Numbered from the stretch's first letter, positions 8,501 to 18,501 are shown. The stretch is 64,000 bases of DNA from JAAFIM01 sp964467315 (GCA_964467315.1 CAYXSA010000001.1:110877-174876); one strand, 5' to 3'. The notes: generated by a model from the letters alone, not told the origin. Numbers and translations: made by a program.

Positions 8501-11500
8501 AGCCTACTCTGTCGTTGTTATAGACTTAAGTACTTCTTGCATTGTTTTGCAATCTTCTGTAAATGTTAATGTTGTTACAAGTTCATTTAATGCCAATCAC
8601 TATTTATTACCAGATACGATTGTTTATTGCGGACAAAATGGTTTTACAGTTTCTACTTCTGAGCAAACAGGGTTTAATGTAAACGATACTTTAAATTACA
8701 GTACTGGTTTAACGTGGATTCATCAGGGGCAAATGCATTCAGGTTACAATACTTATACCCCTTGTAGTTTATTTAGTGGTTGTGTTAACATTACAAGCCA
8801 TTTGCCTATCACAACTAATATAGATGCTCCGTTTTCTATTATTTTGGAGTGGGGTGTAATTGCAAATCAGGGGGGCAATTTTTCTAATCCTTTGATTTGC
8901 GTATATGACACGACTACAGTTTTTCCTATTATTCTCAACGCTGTTACTGTCCATAATGTATCTTGTGCAGGGGGCGCTGATGGGCAAGCCAATGCAGTGA
9001 TTCCACCACTAAGCGGACTAACATCCACATACCAATGGTCTACAGGAGCAACAACCAATAGTATTTCTGGACTATCGTCGGGAGTGTATTCGCTTTCTGT
9101 ATCTGCCCCTGATTTAGGATGTAATGCTGAAAACAGCATCACTATCACCGAACCTGCCGCATTAGCTGCTAATGCCACAATCTCGCCTGCTTCTTGCTTT
9201 GGTTCTGCTGACGGTTCTGCTGCTGTAACAGCAAGCGGCGGCACTGTGCCTTATACTTATCTTTGGAATAATGGGCAGACAAATGCTACAGCTACTGCGC
9301 TCATTGCAGGCGCTTATAGTGTTAGCATTACAGATAACAATGGCTGCCAAACTACGACAAACGCTACAGTGAGCCAGCCCAATGCTTTAATCGCTAATAC
9401 TACTGCTTCGCCTGTTTCTTGTTTTGGCTTTGCAGACGGTTCGGCTGCTGTAAGCACCAGCGGGGGGACAGCCCCCTACGCTTATCTTTGGAATAATGGG
9501 CAGACAAATGCTACAGCTACCACACTCATAGCAGGCGCTTATAGTGTTACTATAACCAGCAGCGACGGTTGCACAACTGTCGCAAGTGCTACTGTTTTAG
9601 AACCTGCCGCCTTAGCAGTAGACGCAGATAGTATAGATATAAGCTGTCACGATAGAAAAGACGGCGGGGCTATCGCGCTCACAACAGGCGGCACAGCCCC
9701 TTATAGTTATTTGTGGTCGACAGGCGCGACGACGATGCAAATTATAGATTTGCTGCACGGTCTGTATACTGTAACTGTTACTGATGCAAACGGCTGCACA
9801 GCCATCAGCAGCACCAATGTCAATCTACCGCCACCCTTGAGCGTGGCAACAAATGGTAGTTTTATAGCTTGTTTTGGCAGCAACAATGGCAGCACACAAG
9901 CAACAGCTACAGGCGGCACGCTCCCTTACAGTTATCTATGGTCAAGCGGGCAGACAAGTGATACAGCTACTGGGCTAAGTGCTGGCTTGTATGGCTTATT
10001 AGTAACTGATGCACGCGGTTGTACGGTTACAAGTACGGCATTGGTGCAGCAAGCTACTGCATTAAATATCAACATCAGCCAAGGCGTACAAATACGCTGC
10101 TTTGGCGACCAAACCGCCAGCCTTTCTGCTGCTGTATCGGGTGGGAATAGCCCCTACAGTTACCTTTGGTCGACAGGTGGTACAAACAGCAACCTCAACA
10201 ATGTGGGCGCAGGTACTTATACCCTAAGCGTAAGCGATGCCAGCGGCTGCGTTTCGGTGGCTTCGCGCAGTATTAGCGAACCGAGTGCATTGAGTTTGTC
10301 GCTGGCTCCTACGCATATCATTTGCAGAGGTAGCAATACGGGCAGTGCTTTCGCACAAGTAAGCGGCGGCACTCCGATTTATTTCTATGCTTGGTCAGAC
10401 GGTCAAATTTCTAATCAAGCTTTTGGCTTGTTTGCGGGTAATTATACCGTTACCGTTACCGATTTGAGGGGCTGCCGAGCTATCGCCAGTACGACCATCA
10501 CAGAGCCTGCCAATGCTATTAGCTTGACGCTAACAAGCACCAACCCCAACTGCCAAAATGTAGGCGGTTCGGCTACAGTTATGGCTTCTTTGGGTGTAGC
10601 GCCTTATACTTACCTTTGGTCAAATGGCAGAACTACAGCCAATGCCACAGGCTTAAATGCGGGGACGCATTGTGTTATGGTTACAGATGCCAATGGCTGC
10701 ACGGCTACGACTTGCGCGACACTCTCGCCGCCCAATAATGCTTTCCAAATAGCAAAAAGTAGTAACCTCAGCACTACGACTATAGCAGTGGGCAGTACCT
10801 TCACCTACCGAATAACCGTAACCAACAACTGCGCAGGCAATTACGTGATACAAATTAGCGATACCTTACCGCAAGGCTTATTGTTTGTATCGGCGAACTC
10901 TACCAATCCCGCCCTGACTAATATCAACTACGCGCCCAACAACGGCGCAAGCAACGCAGGTACAGTAACCGCCACCTACAATACCAGCGGCGCAGGTTCT
11001 GCTGTGTTGGCTATAACAGTGCGTGCTGTAGCGAGTGGGGCTTGTTCTCGCTCGCTGCGCTTGCGCAACGTCGCCGAAGCCCGCGTAGGCAATACCTCCC
11101 GCACAGCGCAGCACACGCTGGAGGTGCAAGACATGAGCACACTGAATGGCAGCAATTGTATGCCTGATACCCTTAGTGTTAGTTTTCAACAAATGACGAA
11201 TGCGGGCATATTGTTGCCTGCTGCTGTTTCAGCCAACACGCCGCAAAATATAACCATAAACGGCACTTGGACGCTTAGCGCAGGAATATATACTTTTGCC
11301 CCTACATCGCGCATACGCATGGAGGCGGGCGCACGCATCATCGTCAATAACAGCGCTACACTTATTTTGGATGGTGTGATTGTAGATGGTTGTGATTGTA
11401 TGTGGCATGAAATCCTCATTGATAATGGTACACTCATAAGCCAACGCAATACCCGCATACAAGACGCACAATATGCGGTAGAAGTGCGCGGAAAAACGCT

Positions 11501-13952
11501 ATTGCGCATCTCGGAAACCAATTTCCTCAACAATTTTATAGGCATCTACGCAGCGCCCAACCAAAGACCTACGTTGACTATTCCAAACAATACGTTTGTG
11601 AATAACACATTCGATGGGCAGCGTCTGCGCGTGCGTCCTTTTGTGGGTATTTTGTCGACGCTCGCCTATCCATCAGGTACGTTACCGACCAGCACAAGTA
11701 TTTCCCCACTGCACAATGCACAAGGCTGGGCGGGTATCTATGTATTTGATATAAGTTTGCTTAATATCTCCAGCAATAGCCCCAACAATAGCAATACTTT
11801 CCGCAGATTGGGCACAGGCATCGCCATCATGCGTGGTAGCCTACGCATCAATGATGCACGTTTTGAAGATATACAACCGCATATCAGATACCCCAATAAT
11901 ATCGCTCCCCAAGGCACCGCCATACATCTGCAAGCGATGCAAGCGCGCAGTATTCCCACGCTTGAGGTCTATGGTATGATGACCGATGCCCAGCAAAATA
12001 TCGGCACAATAACCTACGAAAATTGTTATCGTGGCATATCTTCCGAAGAAGCACGCACAGTTATCAGCGGCTGCGGTATGCGCCAAACAGATACGGGCAT
12101 ACGCCTAATACGCTGCAATTACGGACAAAATAACCTAAAAGGCTGCCGTATGGAGCGCGTAACAAATACTGGCATTGCGCTCTTGCATTGCGATGTGCAA
12201 AGCGAAAACATTGTTGCCTATCATTTTGTGGAGATGCGCCCTATGCTCCCCCAAAACAACACCGTTGGCATTTATTATGTTGGCAACCGAGTGAATGCAC
12301 ACGATTTCGATATTGAGCAAAACGAAATAACCGCTGTAGATGCGCATTTTGGCATATTGCTCAACGGGGCACATGGTGGCAGTGTTCGGGACAATAGCGT
12401 AGAACTCCGCAACCGCAACAGCGGACAAGGCGGCATAGGCGTTTTCGATAGCAAAAACGTAGGACTAAGCTGCAATACCGTCGTAGGCGACCTGCGCAGC
12501 GTCAGTCGTAGGGATATCTACGGCTACTATGGCTCCCGCGTAGATGCCTCCACTTGGCAATGCAATAGCGTGAATAATACCCAAATCGGCTTTTATTTCG
12601 ACGACGTAAATACCGTACAACTCAAAGGCAACCGCATGGAACGCCACCAAGTCGGCTTACGCCTCAATACCAACGCCACCATAGGCACACAAGGCGATAC
12701 CACCAACGGCGGTAACGGCAATAGATGGATAGGCATAGCCACTATAGATGCGCAGAATTTGAATACCTTCCCCTTTTCAAACCTATCGCTTTCTTTTTTC
12801 ACCATCAATTCTTCACAAAATCTACAGTTCAAGCCAAATAATTTTGCATCATTAGGAGGCTGGTTTTCAGACAGAACAGATTTGAATATCCCCAATTTCG
12901 ATTGCCAAGACAGCACGGGCGTTATCTGCGATGCGGTAGCAGCTTATAGAATGGCGGGCATAGAGCCTACGGACATTTCTATTGCCGACAATAATTTTAG
13001 TACAGCCGAGCATACCACAGTAGCCACGCACAATGGCAAACGCCAACTTTATCGCAAATTGCGCGACAACGCCCAACTACAGCAAAGCTATAGCGGCTTT
13101 AGTAGTTTCGTACAACAAGAAACCCAAAGCAATGTGGGGCAACTCGATAGCGCACAAACTTTGCAGCATCAGGCATTGGCTTTGGGGCTGGCGGATTTGC
13201 AGCAATGCCAACAACTACAAACGCAATGCAGTCTGCTGATGGACAGCATCTACACGCTTGATTCTTTGCTACAACAACACGACAGCGCCCTATACGCACA
13301 GCGCGTATATTTGGCGGAGCAATTGGAAAACCTACTGCAAGCAAACCTGCCCGCCCAGCAAAATAGAGCGCTCGCCCTTGCTCAAGCCGTTGCTACAGCC
13401 GAGCAGCACAATGCTGCCTTGCCCGCTGTAGACCTACACGAGCAGGTAGAACAAGCCGCCAACGCTTTATACACCCAAGCTATAGCCGCAGGCAATACCG
13501 AACTTTCTACTGCCGATATCAACGTTTTGCGCTATCTCGCCCAGCAATGCCCCCAAGAAGGCGGCGCTGGAGTCTATCGCGCCCGTGCTATACTCGCGCT
13601 GGTAGAAAACAGCTCTATGCTCGCACCCGACTGCAACGACCCCGCTATGCGCACCCTGCCCAATGCACCTGGAGCCGCCCCAACAGACACACCCACACGC
13701 ACAGAAAAAGGCATCGTTCTATATCCTAATCCTGCCGCCGACTATCTACAAATTTCTTCCGTTGCTGTCCTGCCTGCCAACAGCACTATAGAAATTTTGG
13801 ACGTTTTGGGGCGTATAGTACGCAGCGAAATCCTCACTAATGATACCTACAGTACCCGCATAGACCTGCGAAATCTACAGGCGGGCTGGTATATTCTGCG
13901 CCTCAAAAATGGCGTAGATACAGAAAGCCATTCGTTCATCATTGCGAAATAA
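5517..13952 (+). CDS. giant T9SS-secreted M43 metalloprotease / SprB-repeat / beta-helix protein
   Basis: About 2,811 residues, predicted to be exported and anchored or released by the type IX system. Domains in order: M43-like (pappalysin) zinc protease with HEAGHWLGLFH at about 225-235 and a Met-turn in NHMDYH near 283; a beta-sandwich/propeller-like region at about 340-1140; eight SprB-like repeats of ~75 residues at about 1144-1741; a DUF11-like domain at about 1742-1865; a right-handed beta-helix region at about 1925-2400; a helical Gln/Ala-rich module from 2458; and a type A T9SS sorting domain from about 2733 (LYPNPAADYLQI). SprB repeats suggest a surface adhesin role. The frame opens with TTG at 5517, leaving only a stub of the signal peptide; the proper start seems to be the ATG at 5464, currently out of frame through the heptamer tract. 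Confidence 0.9.
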   Translation: MFLPLGLHSQQHYCGSDEVFDWQRSLGASRQVQQLQVLYQSAQQSIQPKSMVNDTFVIPIVFHIIADNVARLNSFPAARIDSQLAVMNRHFSQSRIRFCLAQNIHFLPYRTSNADWNVYNHSNLPTTQGITYTIDTSGQTTFDLTNQAALGDWYFKLPFSPRLYLNVYVVDRVLLPTGQTAAGVSYTGPVFDDLNALDPRADGIGMQYEYFFCGSMGGLGTIAVHEAGHWLGLFHTFTQPSDQACDTYEQLQPTSTLGVSGCVTPYSSVLACPLALPYNQGENHMDYHTENCLRVFTPQQTVRMHNTLTHPQGRRELVSALNRISTGIQDTGSACVNLPPITAEFSMSQSGVCAGSTQQINLLGAVTFNSWQFILNWNPTRNAGQPAPLGQTVQFNSLSYGSNGIPNTAIQFLQPGIWEIQLIGTSSVFGTVTHTEVFEVFDCSISDSRNRITAVFDTMDWKIENPALSTSLHTDADTGYMVVGTVLPSQSLEFGFLYRTDANGQMLWRKTVKAPNGEALRLLDISSNVLYNGQYCYAATGYISENSNTQQNVLLVLFDGTGNILWQRSYPLQNSMGVPFAHSAGLQVKQLSDTYFDLSFAVVGIASADTSAAGSKEGFILCVNPMQNNGTPIWQRFYNSPQLGTKDGDVVESVVEIYGDVDSSGVERPAIVIGGNYNKTDATTTEGAFWECLVFNGNTPSRQWTNYVESAPNNAGFTRFCDITFDNGQLFVAIYSSYEHATLLSKIYLYNGKWENTTVFSTFGGGADNPKCNNIYLRNSDGIAMFLSLAEGRGNIVGIKGPLPTTGDPYWLNFLTDYISRTYQYSGASLNNDIYGHDSPFWSVRNTVPTPEGGYMIAKQVGVDSSSSALHPFGIQFNKVDSNLIGACMDLATLASGIYLGLSQFPSVENTSNGGATNSPSNAQTFAAAVLCERLGCDNSAVLEFNTAKCPMATIPLNVLPAFLAGGGYRFQWSPATFLSSDTAFAPTTSANTNIAYSVVVIDLSTSCIVLQSSVNVNVVTSSFNANHYLLPDTIVYCGQNGFTVSTSEQTGFNVNDTLNYSTGLTWIHQGQMHSGYNTYTPCSLFSGCVNITSHLPITTNIDAPFSIILEWGVIANQGGNFSNPLICVYDTTTVFPIILNAVTVHNVSCAGGADGQANAVIPPLSGLTSTYQWSTGATTNSISGLSSGVYSLSVSAPDLGCNAENSITITEPAALAANATISPASCFGSADGSAAVTASGGTVPYTYLWNNGQTNATATALIAGAYSVSITDNNGCQTTTNATVSQPNALIANTTASPVSCFGFADGSAAVSTSGGTAPYAYLWNNGQTNATATTLIAGAYSVTITSSDGCTTVASATVLEPAALAVDADSIDISCHDRKDGGAIALTTGGTAPYSYLWSTGATTMQIIDLLHGLYTVTVTDANGCTAISSTNVNLPPPLSVATNGSFIACFGSNNGSTQATATGGTLPYSYLWSSGQTSDTATGLSAGLYGLLVTDARGCTVTSTALVQQATALNINISQGVQIRCFGDQTASLSAAVSGGNSPYSYLWSTGGTNSNLNNVGAGTYTLSVSDASGCVSVASRSISEPSALSLSLAPTHIICRGSNTGSAFAQVSGGTPIYFYAWSDGQISNQAFGLFAGNYTVTVTDLRGCRAIASTTITEPANAISLTLTSTNPNCQNVGGSATVMASLGVAPYTYLWSNGRTTANATGLNAGTHCVMVTDANGCTATTCATLSPPNNAFQIAKSSNLSTTTIAVGSTFTYRITVTNNCAGNYVIQISDTLPQGLLFVSANSTNPALTNINYAPNNGASNAGTVTATYNTSGAGSAVLAITVRAVASGACSRSLRLRNVAEARVGNTSRTAQHTLEVQDMSTLNGSNCMPDTLSVSFQQMTNAGILLPAAVSANTPQNITINGTWTLSAGIYTFAPTSRIRMEAGARIIVNNSATLILDGVIVDGCDCMWHEILIDNGTLISQRNTRIQDAQYAVEVRGKTLLRISETNFLNNFIGIYAAPNQRPTLTIPNNTFVNNTFDGQRLRVRPFVGILSTLAYPSGTLPTSTSISPLHNAQGWAGIYVFDISLLNISSNSPNNSNTFRRLGTGIAIMRGSLRINDARFEDIQPHIRYPNNIAPQGTAIHLQAMQARSIPTLEVYGMMTDAQQNIGTITYENCYRGISSEEARTVISGCGMRQTDTGIRLIRCNYGQNNLKGCRMERVTNTGIALLHCDVQSENIVAYHFVEMRPMLPQNNTVGIYYVGNRVNAHDFDIEQNEITAVDAHFGILLNGAHGGSVRDNSVELRNRNSGQGGIGVFDSKNVGLSCNTVVGDLRSVSRRDIYGYYGSRVDASTWQCNSVNNTQIGFYFDDVNTVQLKGNRMERHQVGLRLNTNATIGTQGDTTNGGNGNRWIGIATIDAQNLNTFPFSNLSLSFFTINSSQNLQFKPNNFASLGGWFSDRTDLNIPNFDCQDSTGVICDAVAAYRMAGIEPTDISIADNNFSTAEHTTVATHNGKRQLYRKLRDNAQLQQSYSGFSSFVQQETQSNVGQLDSAQTLQHQALALGLADLQQCQQLQTQCSLLMDSIYTLDSLLQQHDSALYAQRVYLAEQLENLLQANLPAQQNRALALAQAVATAEQHNAALPAVDLHEQVEQAANALYTQAIAAGNTELSTADINVLRYLAQQCPQEGGAGVYRARAILALVENSSMLAPDCNDPAMRTLPNAPGAAPTDTPTRTEKGIVLYPNPAADYLQISSVAVLPANSTIEILDVLGRIVRSEILTNDTYSTRIDLRNLQAGWYILRLKNGVDTESHSFIIAK
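8949..10745 (+). repeat. eight SprB-type protein repeats
   Basis: Each ~75-residue unit has the pattern CFGxxDGSA, then GGTxPYSYLWSxGQT, then AGxYxVxVTDxxGC. This is the repeat of the gliding adhesin SprB and related Bacteroidota surface proteins. Repeats 2 and 3 are close copies at DNA level, the others more diverged. Confidence 0.85.
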
Positions 13953-13966
13953 ACCTATTCTTCATC

Positions 13967-13999
13967 GCATTGCCTCCATCTTGGGGGCAATGCTTTTTT
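13967..13999 (+). terminator. intrinsic terminator after the giant gene
   Basis: GCATTGCC and GGCAATGC form the stem, followed by six T. The same terminator recurs in the other two tandem units. Confidence 0.85.
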
Positions 14000-14010
14000 G
14001 TTTTACATCT

Positions 14011-15507
14011 ATGCGAATTTTGACTATTATATTTATTATAATGTTTATTTCGTCTTGGGCAATTGCCCAAAAACACGATAATACTTGGATTTGGGGTTCT
14101 GGATTCAGTACCCGCCCTTCTATTTTATTCGATTTTTCTGGTGGTGTGATGAATATGGACACTATACGCCCCAGCCTTACTATGCACAGAACCAATTCGA
14201 GCATAAGTGATAGTAATGGTAATTTATTGTTTTATACTAACGGATTAAAAATATACAATGCACAATACCAACTTATGGAGAATGGCGATAGTTTAAACCC
14301 TGGTGCTGCAGCAGATTTAGTTATTTCACAAGGTGAAGGCTATTTAATTCCAGAAGGTAGCGTTATTATTCCCCACCCCACACAAGAGAATAAATACTAT
14401 CTCTTTCATCAGGCTTCCACTCCACCTTTAGGAGCACCTGTTTTGGAATACTTATATTTTAGTTTAATAGACATGAATGCTGATAGTGGTATGGGGCGTG
14501 TGGAATTAAAAAATCAGCCCATAGCCACACAGTCCGATAGTATGATTTATGGGCAATTAGAAGCAGTCAAACACGCTAATGGCATAGACTGGTGGCTAAT
14601 TCAGCCCAAAGCCTTTACAAATGGGTACTATATTTTTTTAATACAGGGAGATAGTATTGAAATGATAAGAGAGCAATATATAGGCAACACGCATTTTTCG
14701 CCTATTGAAGGGTATGGGCAAGCAGTATTCAGTCCTGATGGCAGTAAATATGCCCGCTACGACTGGCGGCATGATTTGGAGATTATGGATTTTGATAGAT
14801 GCACGGGCGAATTAAGCAATTATATACATATCGCCACTCCAGATACCTGCGATAACTGGGCAGGCATGGGTAGCAGTCCTAACTGTACTTGTGGTTTAGC
14901 ATTTTCTTCGAGTGGGAATAATTTATATGTAGCCTCTATGACCAATCTGTATCAGTATGATATGTGGTCGGCAGACATAGCCGCCTCACGGCAGACGGTA
15001 GCAGTATATGATGGCTTTGTACACATTTTTCCTACTGTATTTTGGTATATGCAGCTTGCGCCAGACGGAAAAATATATATGCACGCTGAAGGAACTCGTT
15101 ATTTACATATTATAAATTTTCCCGATTTTTCGGGCGTTTCTTGTGGTGTTCAGCAGCACGGCATATACCTGCATTATCCAAATTGTTTTTGCATTCCCAA
15201 CTTCCCCCACTATCGTACGCCTGCGATGCAGCAGCCCTGCGAGATAGGGGTGCGAGAAGAGCAGGGCGAGCAGGCGGCGTTGCGGCTGTATCCTGTGCCT
15301 GTGCGCACGGCGCTGCACATAGAAAGCAGCATCCCACTACCAGCAGGCACGCCCATAGCCGTATACAACGCGCTGGGGCAGCAGGTGCATAGCAGCGCAG
15401 TAGCATACGAAACGGACTATATAGAGTTGTCTGTGCAGGGTTGGCAGGCGGGGTATTATCTGCTACGGGTGGGGGCGAGGACTGTGGGCGTGGTGGTGGG
15501 GCTGTAA
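14011..15507 (+). CDS. secreted propeller-type protein with T9SS sorting domain, copy A
   Basis: A 498-residue secreted protein of a Bacteroidota family with the motif DSNGNLLFYTNGLKIYN, followed by probable beta-propeller blades (FSPDGSKYARYDW; LAFSSSGNNLYVAS; LAPDGKIYM). The start at 14011 gives the signal peptide MRILTIIFIIMFISSWAIAQ and matches the positions of the starts in copies B and C; a longer frame from 13942 runs through the terminator and is less likely. The last ~75 residues are a type A sorting domain (LYPVPVRTALHIES to LRVG). No enzymatic motif is seen. Unlike its two paralogues its signal-peptide region has no inserted interspersed element. Confidence 0.85.
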   Translation: MRILTIIFIIMFISSWAIAQKHDNTWIWGSGFSTRPSILFDFSGGVMNMDTIRPSLTMHRTNSSISDSNGNLLFYTNGLKIYNAQYQLMENGDSLNPGAAADLVISQGEGYLIPEGSVIIPHPTQENKYYLFHQASTPPLGAPVLEYLYFSLIDMNADSGMGRVELKNQPIATQSDSMIYGQLEAVKHANGIDWWLIQPKAFTNGYYIFLIQGDSIEMIREQYIGNTHFSPIEGYGQAVFSPDGSKYARYDWRHDLEIMDFDRCTGELSNYIHIATPDTCDNWAGMGSSPNCTCGLAFSSSGNNLYVASMTNLYQYDMWSADIAASRQTVAVYDGFVHIFPTVFWYMQLAPDGKIYMHAEGTRYLHIINFPDFSGVSCGVQQHGIYLHYPNCFCIPNFPHYRTPAMQQPCEIGVREEQGEQAALRLYPVPVRTALHIESSIPLPAGTPIAVYNALGQQVHSSAVAYETDYIELSVQGWQAGYYLLRVGARTVGVVVGL

Positions 15508-15561
15508 CCCACCCCCTTGCCCCTCCCTTTTTGCAAAGGGAGGGGCGGCGAGACGGCGATT

Positions 15562-15666
15562 GCGTGAGGGATAGTAGGGGCGTATTAACATACGCCCCGA
15601 ATAGCCCGACCCTGCGACCTTTAAGCAAGCGCCTTCAGGCGCGAAGCGGGGAGCAGGGGCACGCCC
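15562..15666 (-). repeat. GCGTG interspersed element, copy 4
   Basis: Begins GCGTGAGGGATAG and ends GGGGCACGCCC. Part of the tandem unit; nearly identical to copy 6. The interior hairpin is GGGGCGTATTAACATACGCC. Confidence 0.93.
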
Positions 15667-15740
15667 AAAGAAAAAAACGCCTACTCCAGCAGCAAATTTG
15701 CGAAATAGTGCGTTTATTGGGTGTTGAAAATCAATCTACT

Positions 15741-16847
15741 ATGGCAAAGTGCAACAACCCCAGCAATAACAAAAAGGGCAGCATCCCCAATTTCGACTGC
15801 CAAGACAGCGCGGGTGTTATCTGCGATGCGGTAGCGGCTTATAGAATGGCGGGCATAGAACCTACGGATATTTCTATTGCCGACAACAGTTTCAGTACAG
15901 CCGAACACACTACAGTAGCCACGCACAATGGCAAACGCCAACTTTATCGAAAATTGCGCGACAATGCCCAACTACAGCAAAGCTATAGCGGCTTTAGTAG
16001 TTTCGTGCAACAAGAAACGCAAAGCAATGTAGGGCAACTTGATAGCGCGCAAACTTTGCAGCATCAGGCATTGGCTTTGGCGCTGGCGGATTTGCAGCAA
16101 TGCCAACAACTACAAACGCAATGCAGTCTGCTGATGGACAGCATCTACAGGCTTGATTCTTTGCTACAGCAACACGATAGCGCCCTATATGCACAGCGCG
16201 TATATTTGGCGGAGCAGTTGGAAAATCTACTGCAAGCCAATCTGCCCGCCCAGCAAAATAGAGCGCTCTCTCTTGCTCAAGCCGTCGCCATAGCCGAGCA
16301 GCACAATGCTGCCTTGCCCGTTGTAGACCTGCACGAACAAATAGAGCAAGCCGCCAACGCTTTATACACCCAAGCTATAGCCGCAGGCAATACGGCACTT
16401 TCTACTGCCGATATCAACGTTTTGCGCTACCTCGCCCAGCAATGCCCCCAAGAAGGCGGCGCTGGAGTCTATCGCGCTCGCGCCATACTCGCGCTCGTAG
16501 AGAATAGCTCTATGCTCACCCCTGACTGCAACGACCCCGCCATGCGCACCCTGCCCAATGCACCAGGGGCAGAACCAACGAATACACCCACAGTAGCTGA
16601 AAAAGGCATAGTTTTATATCCTAATCCTGCCGCCGACTATCTACAAATTTCTTCCGTTGCTGTCCTGCCTGCCAACAGCACTATAGAAATTTTGGACGTT
16701 TTGGGGCGTATAGTACGCAGCGAAATCCTCACTAATGATACCTACAGTACCCGCATAGACCTGCGAAATCTACAGGCGGGCTGGTATATTCTGCGCCTCA
16801 AAAATGGCGTAGATACAGAAAGCCATTCGTTCATCATTGCGAAATAA
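15741..16847 (+). CDS. duplicated C-terminal module of the giant protein, copy B
   Basis: 368 residues closely matching residues ~2458-2811 of the giant protein: the helical Gln/Ala-rich region followed by the type A sorting domain. The start chosen is ATG 15741 (MAKCNNPSNNKK). Upstream in-frame sequence runs through the interspersed element and is not protein-like. There is no signal peptide, so without one the sorting domain could not be used. It may be an unexpressed fragment created by tandem duplication, a cytoplasmic protein, or a recombination donor for the 5' gene. The frame is intact and conserved, which argues against old decay. Confidence 0.7.
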   Translation: MAKCNNPSNNKKGSIPNFDCQDSAGVICDAVAAYRMAGIEPTDISIADNSFSTAEHTTVATHNGKRQLYRKLRDNAQLQQSYSGFSSFVQQETQSNVGQLDSAQTLQHQALALALADLQQCQQLQTQCSLLMDSIYRLDSLLQQHDSALYAQRVYLAEQLENLLQANLPAQQNRALSLAQAVAIAEQHNAALPVVDLHEQIEQAANALYTQAIAAGNTALSTADINVLRYLAQQCPQEGGAGVYRARAILALVENSSMLTPDCNDPAMRTLPNAPGAEPTNTPTVAEKGIVLYPNPAADYLQISSVAVLPANSTIEILDVLGRIVRSEILTNDTYSTRIDLRNLQAGWYILRLKNGVDTESHSFIIAK

Positions 16848-16861
16848 ACCTATTCTTCATC

Positions 16862-16895
16862 GCATTGCCTCCTGTTTTGGGGGCAATGCTTTTTT
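16862..16895 (+). terminator. intrinsic terminator, tandem unit B
   Basis: GCATTGCC/GGCAATGC stem with six T, a copy of the terminator at 13967. Confidence 0.82.
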
Positions 16896-16905
16896 GTTAT
16901 AGCTT

Positions 16906-18501
16906 ATGAAACATTTTTTATTTTGGCGTGCCCCCGCGCCCTGCGCGGGGTCGGGCTATGCGTTCCAGCGCTACGCGCTTCCACTCCTATCCCTCACGCA
17001 GCAAGCTTTTTTTGGTTTTTTCGGGCTTATTGCATCTCTTTCATTGTCTTATTCTGCCTATGCCCAAAAATCTGATAACGTTTGGTTCATTGGCAATAAT
17101 TTGGGTTCAGCAGGCGCAGTATTCCGATTTGATAATGGTTCGATGCAACTCGATACGATGAGAAATATACCCATAACTTGGACAAATTCGACTATCTGTG
17201 ACAGTTCTGGCAACCTACTTTTCTATACTAACGGACTAAAAATCTACAATGGGCAATACCAACTTATGGAAAATGGCGATAGCCTAAACCCTGGTGCAGC
17301 CGCAGATTTAGTTATATCGCAAGGCAAGGGGTATCTAATTCCAGAAGGTAGCGTTATTATTCCCCACCCCACACAAGAGAATAAATACTATCTCTTTCAT
17401 CAATCTGCCTCGACTTCCTTGAATGACCCGCCTCATGTAGAGCATCTTTATTATAGCCTTATAGATATGAGCGCAAATAATGGTGCGGGTCGAGTGGAAC
17501 TAAAAAACCAAGTACTATTATCTTTCCATGATAGCCTCTGTGCGGGGCAATTAGAAGCAGTCAAACACGCTAACGGAACAGACTGGTGGCTGATACAGCC
17601 CAAAGTGGTTAGCAACGGTTACTATATTTTTCTTGTGCAAGGAGACAGTATTAGGTTAGTTAGAGAGCAATATATAGGTAACATTCATTTTTCTCCCATA
17701 GAATGGTATGGGCAGGCTGTATTCAGTCCCGATGGCAGTAAATATGCCCGCTATGATTGGCGGCATGATTTGGAGATTATGGATTTTGATAGATGTACGG
17801 GCGAATTAAGTAATTATATACATATCGCCACTCCAGATACCTGCGATAACTGGGCGGGCATGGGTAGTAGACCAGACTGTTTCTGTGGTTTGGCTTTTTC
17901 ATCAAGTGGCAATAATCTATATGTAGCCTCTATGACCAATATATATCAATATGATATGTGGTCGGCAGACATAGCTGCTTCACGGCAAACAGTAGCCATA
18001 TATGATGGCTTTGTATACACTTTTCCCACTATTTTTTGGTATATGCAGCTTGCACCAGACGGAAAAATATATATTAGTACAGGCGGTACCCGCTATGCCC
18101 ACACCATTAATTATCCTGATTTCTCGGGTGTTGCTTGTGGTGTACAGCAACATAATATATTTTTACATAATCCAAGTGGTCGTCCTTTTCCCAACTTCCC
18201 GCACTATCGTACGCCTGCGCTACAGCAACCCTGTGAGATAGGGGTACGGGAAGAGCAAGGCGAGCAGGCGGCATTGCGGGTGTATCCTGTGCCTGCACGC
18301 ACGGTGCTGCACATAGAAAGCAGCGTCCCACTACCAGCAGGCACGCCCATAGCCGTATACAACGCGCTGGGGCAGCAGGTGCATAGCAGCGTAGTAGCAT
18401 ACGACACAGACTATATAGAGTTGCCTGTGCAGGGTTGGCAGGCGGGCTATTATCTGCTGCGGGTGGGGGCGAGGACTGTGGGCGTGGTGGTGGGGCTGTA
18501 G
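16906..18501 (+). CDS. secreted propeller-type protein with T9SS sorting domain, copy B
   Basis: 531 residues, paralogue of the genes at 14011 and 19888. The propeller motifs (GNLLFYTNGLKIYN, FSPDGSKYARYDWRHDLEIM) and the C-terminal sorting domain are intact. The N-terminus is odd: after MKHFLFW a 75-bp interspersed element is read in frame (residues ~7-31, ending YALPLLSLTQ). Then comes the hydrophobic stretch FFGFFGLIASLSLSYSAYAQ, which looks like the original h-region and cleavage site. No ATG exists downstream of the insert, so translation must pass through it. Whether the elongated signal peptide still works is unknown. Confidence 0.83.
   Translation: MKHFLFWRAPAPCAGSGYAFQRYALPLLSLTQQAFFGFFGLIASLSLSYSAYAQKSDNVWFIGNNLGSAGAVFRFDNGSMQLDTMRNIPITWTNSTICDSSGNLLFYTNGLKIYNGQYQLMENGDSLNPGAAADLVISQGKGYLIPEGSVIIPHPTQENKYYLFHQSASTSLNDPPHVEHLYYSLIDMSANNGAGRVELKNQVLLSFHDSLCAGQLEAVKHANGTDWWLIQPKVVSNGYYIFLVQGDSIRLVREQYIGNIHFSPIEWYGQAVFSPDGSKYARYDWRHDLEIMDFDRCTGELSNYIHIATPDTCDNWAGMGSRPDCFCGLAFSSSGNNLYVASMTNIYQYDMWSADIAASRQTVAIYDGFVYTFPTIFWYMQLAPDGKIYISTGGTRYAHTINYPDFSGVACGVQQHNIFLHNPSGRPFPNFPHYRTPALQQPCEIGVREEQGEQAALRVYPVPARTVLHIESSVPLPAGTPIAVYNALGQQVHSSVVAYDTDYIELPVQGWQAGYYLLRVGARTVGVVVGL
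16925..16999 (+). repeat. GCGTG interspersed element, copy 5 (in frame inside a gene)
   Basis: A compact copy with GCGCCCTGCGCGGGG, CGGGCTAT core and a CGTTCCAGCGCTACGCGC module. Its 75 bp (25 codons) lie inside the signal-peptide region of the propeller gene and contain no stop in that frame. Confidence 0.92.

Noticed and set aside
15441..15740. In-frame upstream extension of the C-terminal module gene
   Set aside because: It starts inside the previous propeller gene and runs through an element and non-protein-like sequence.
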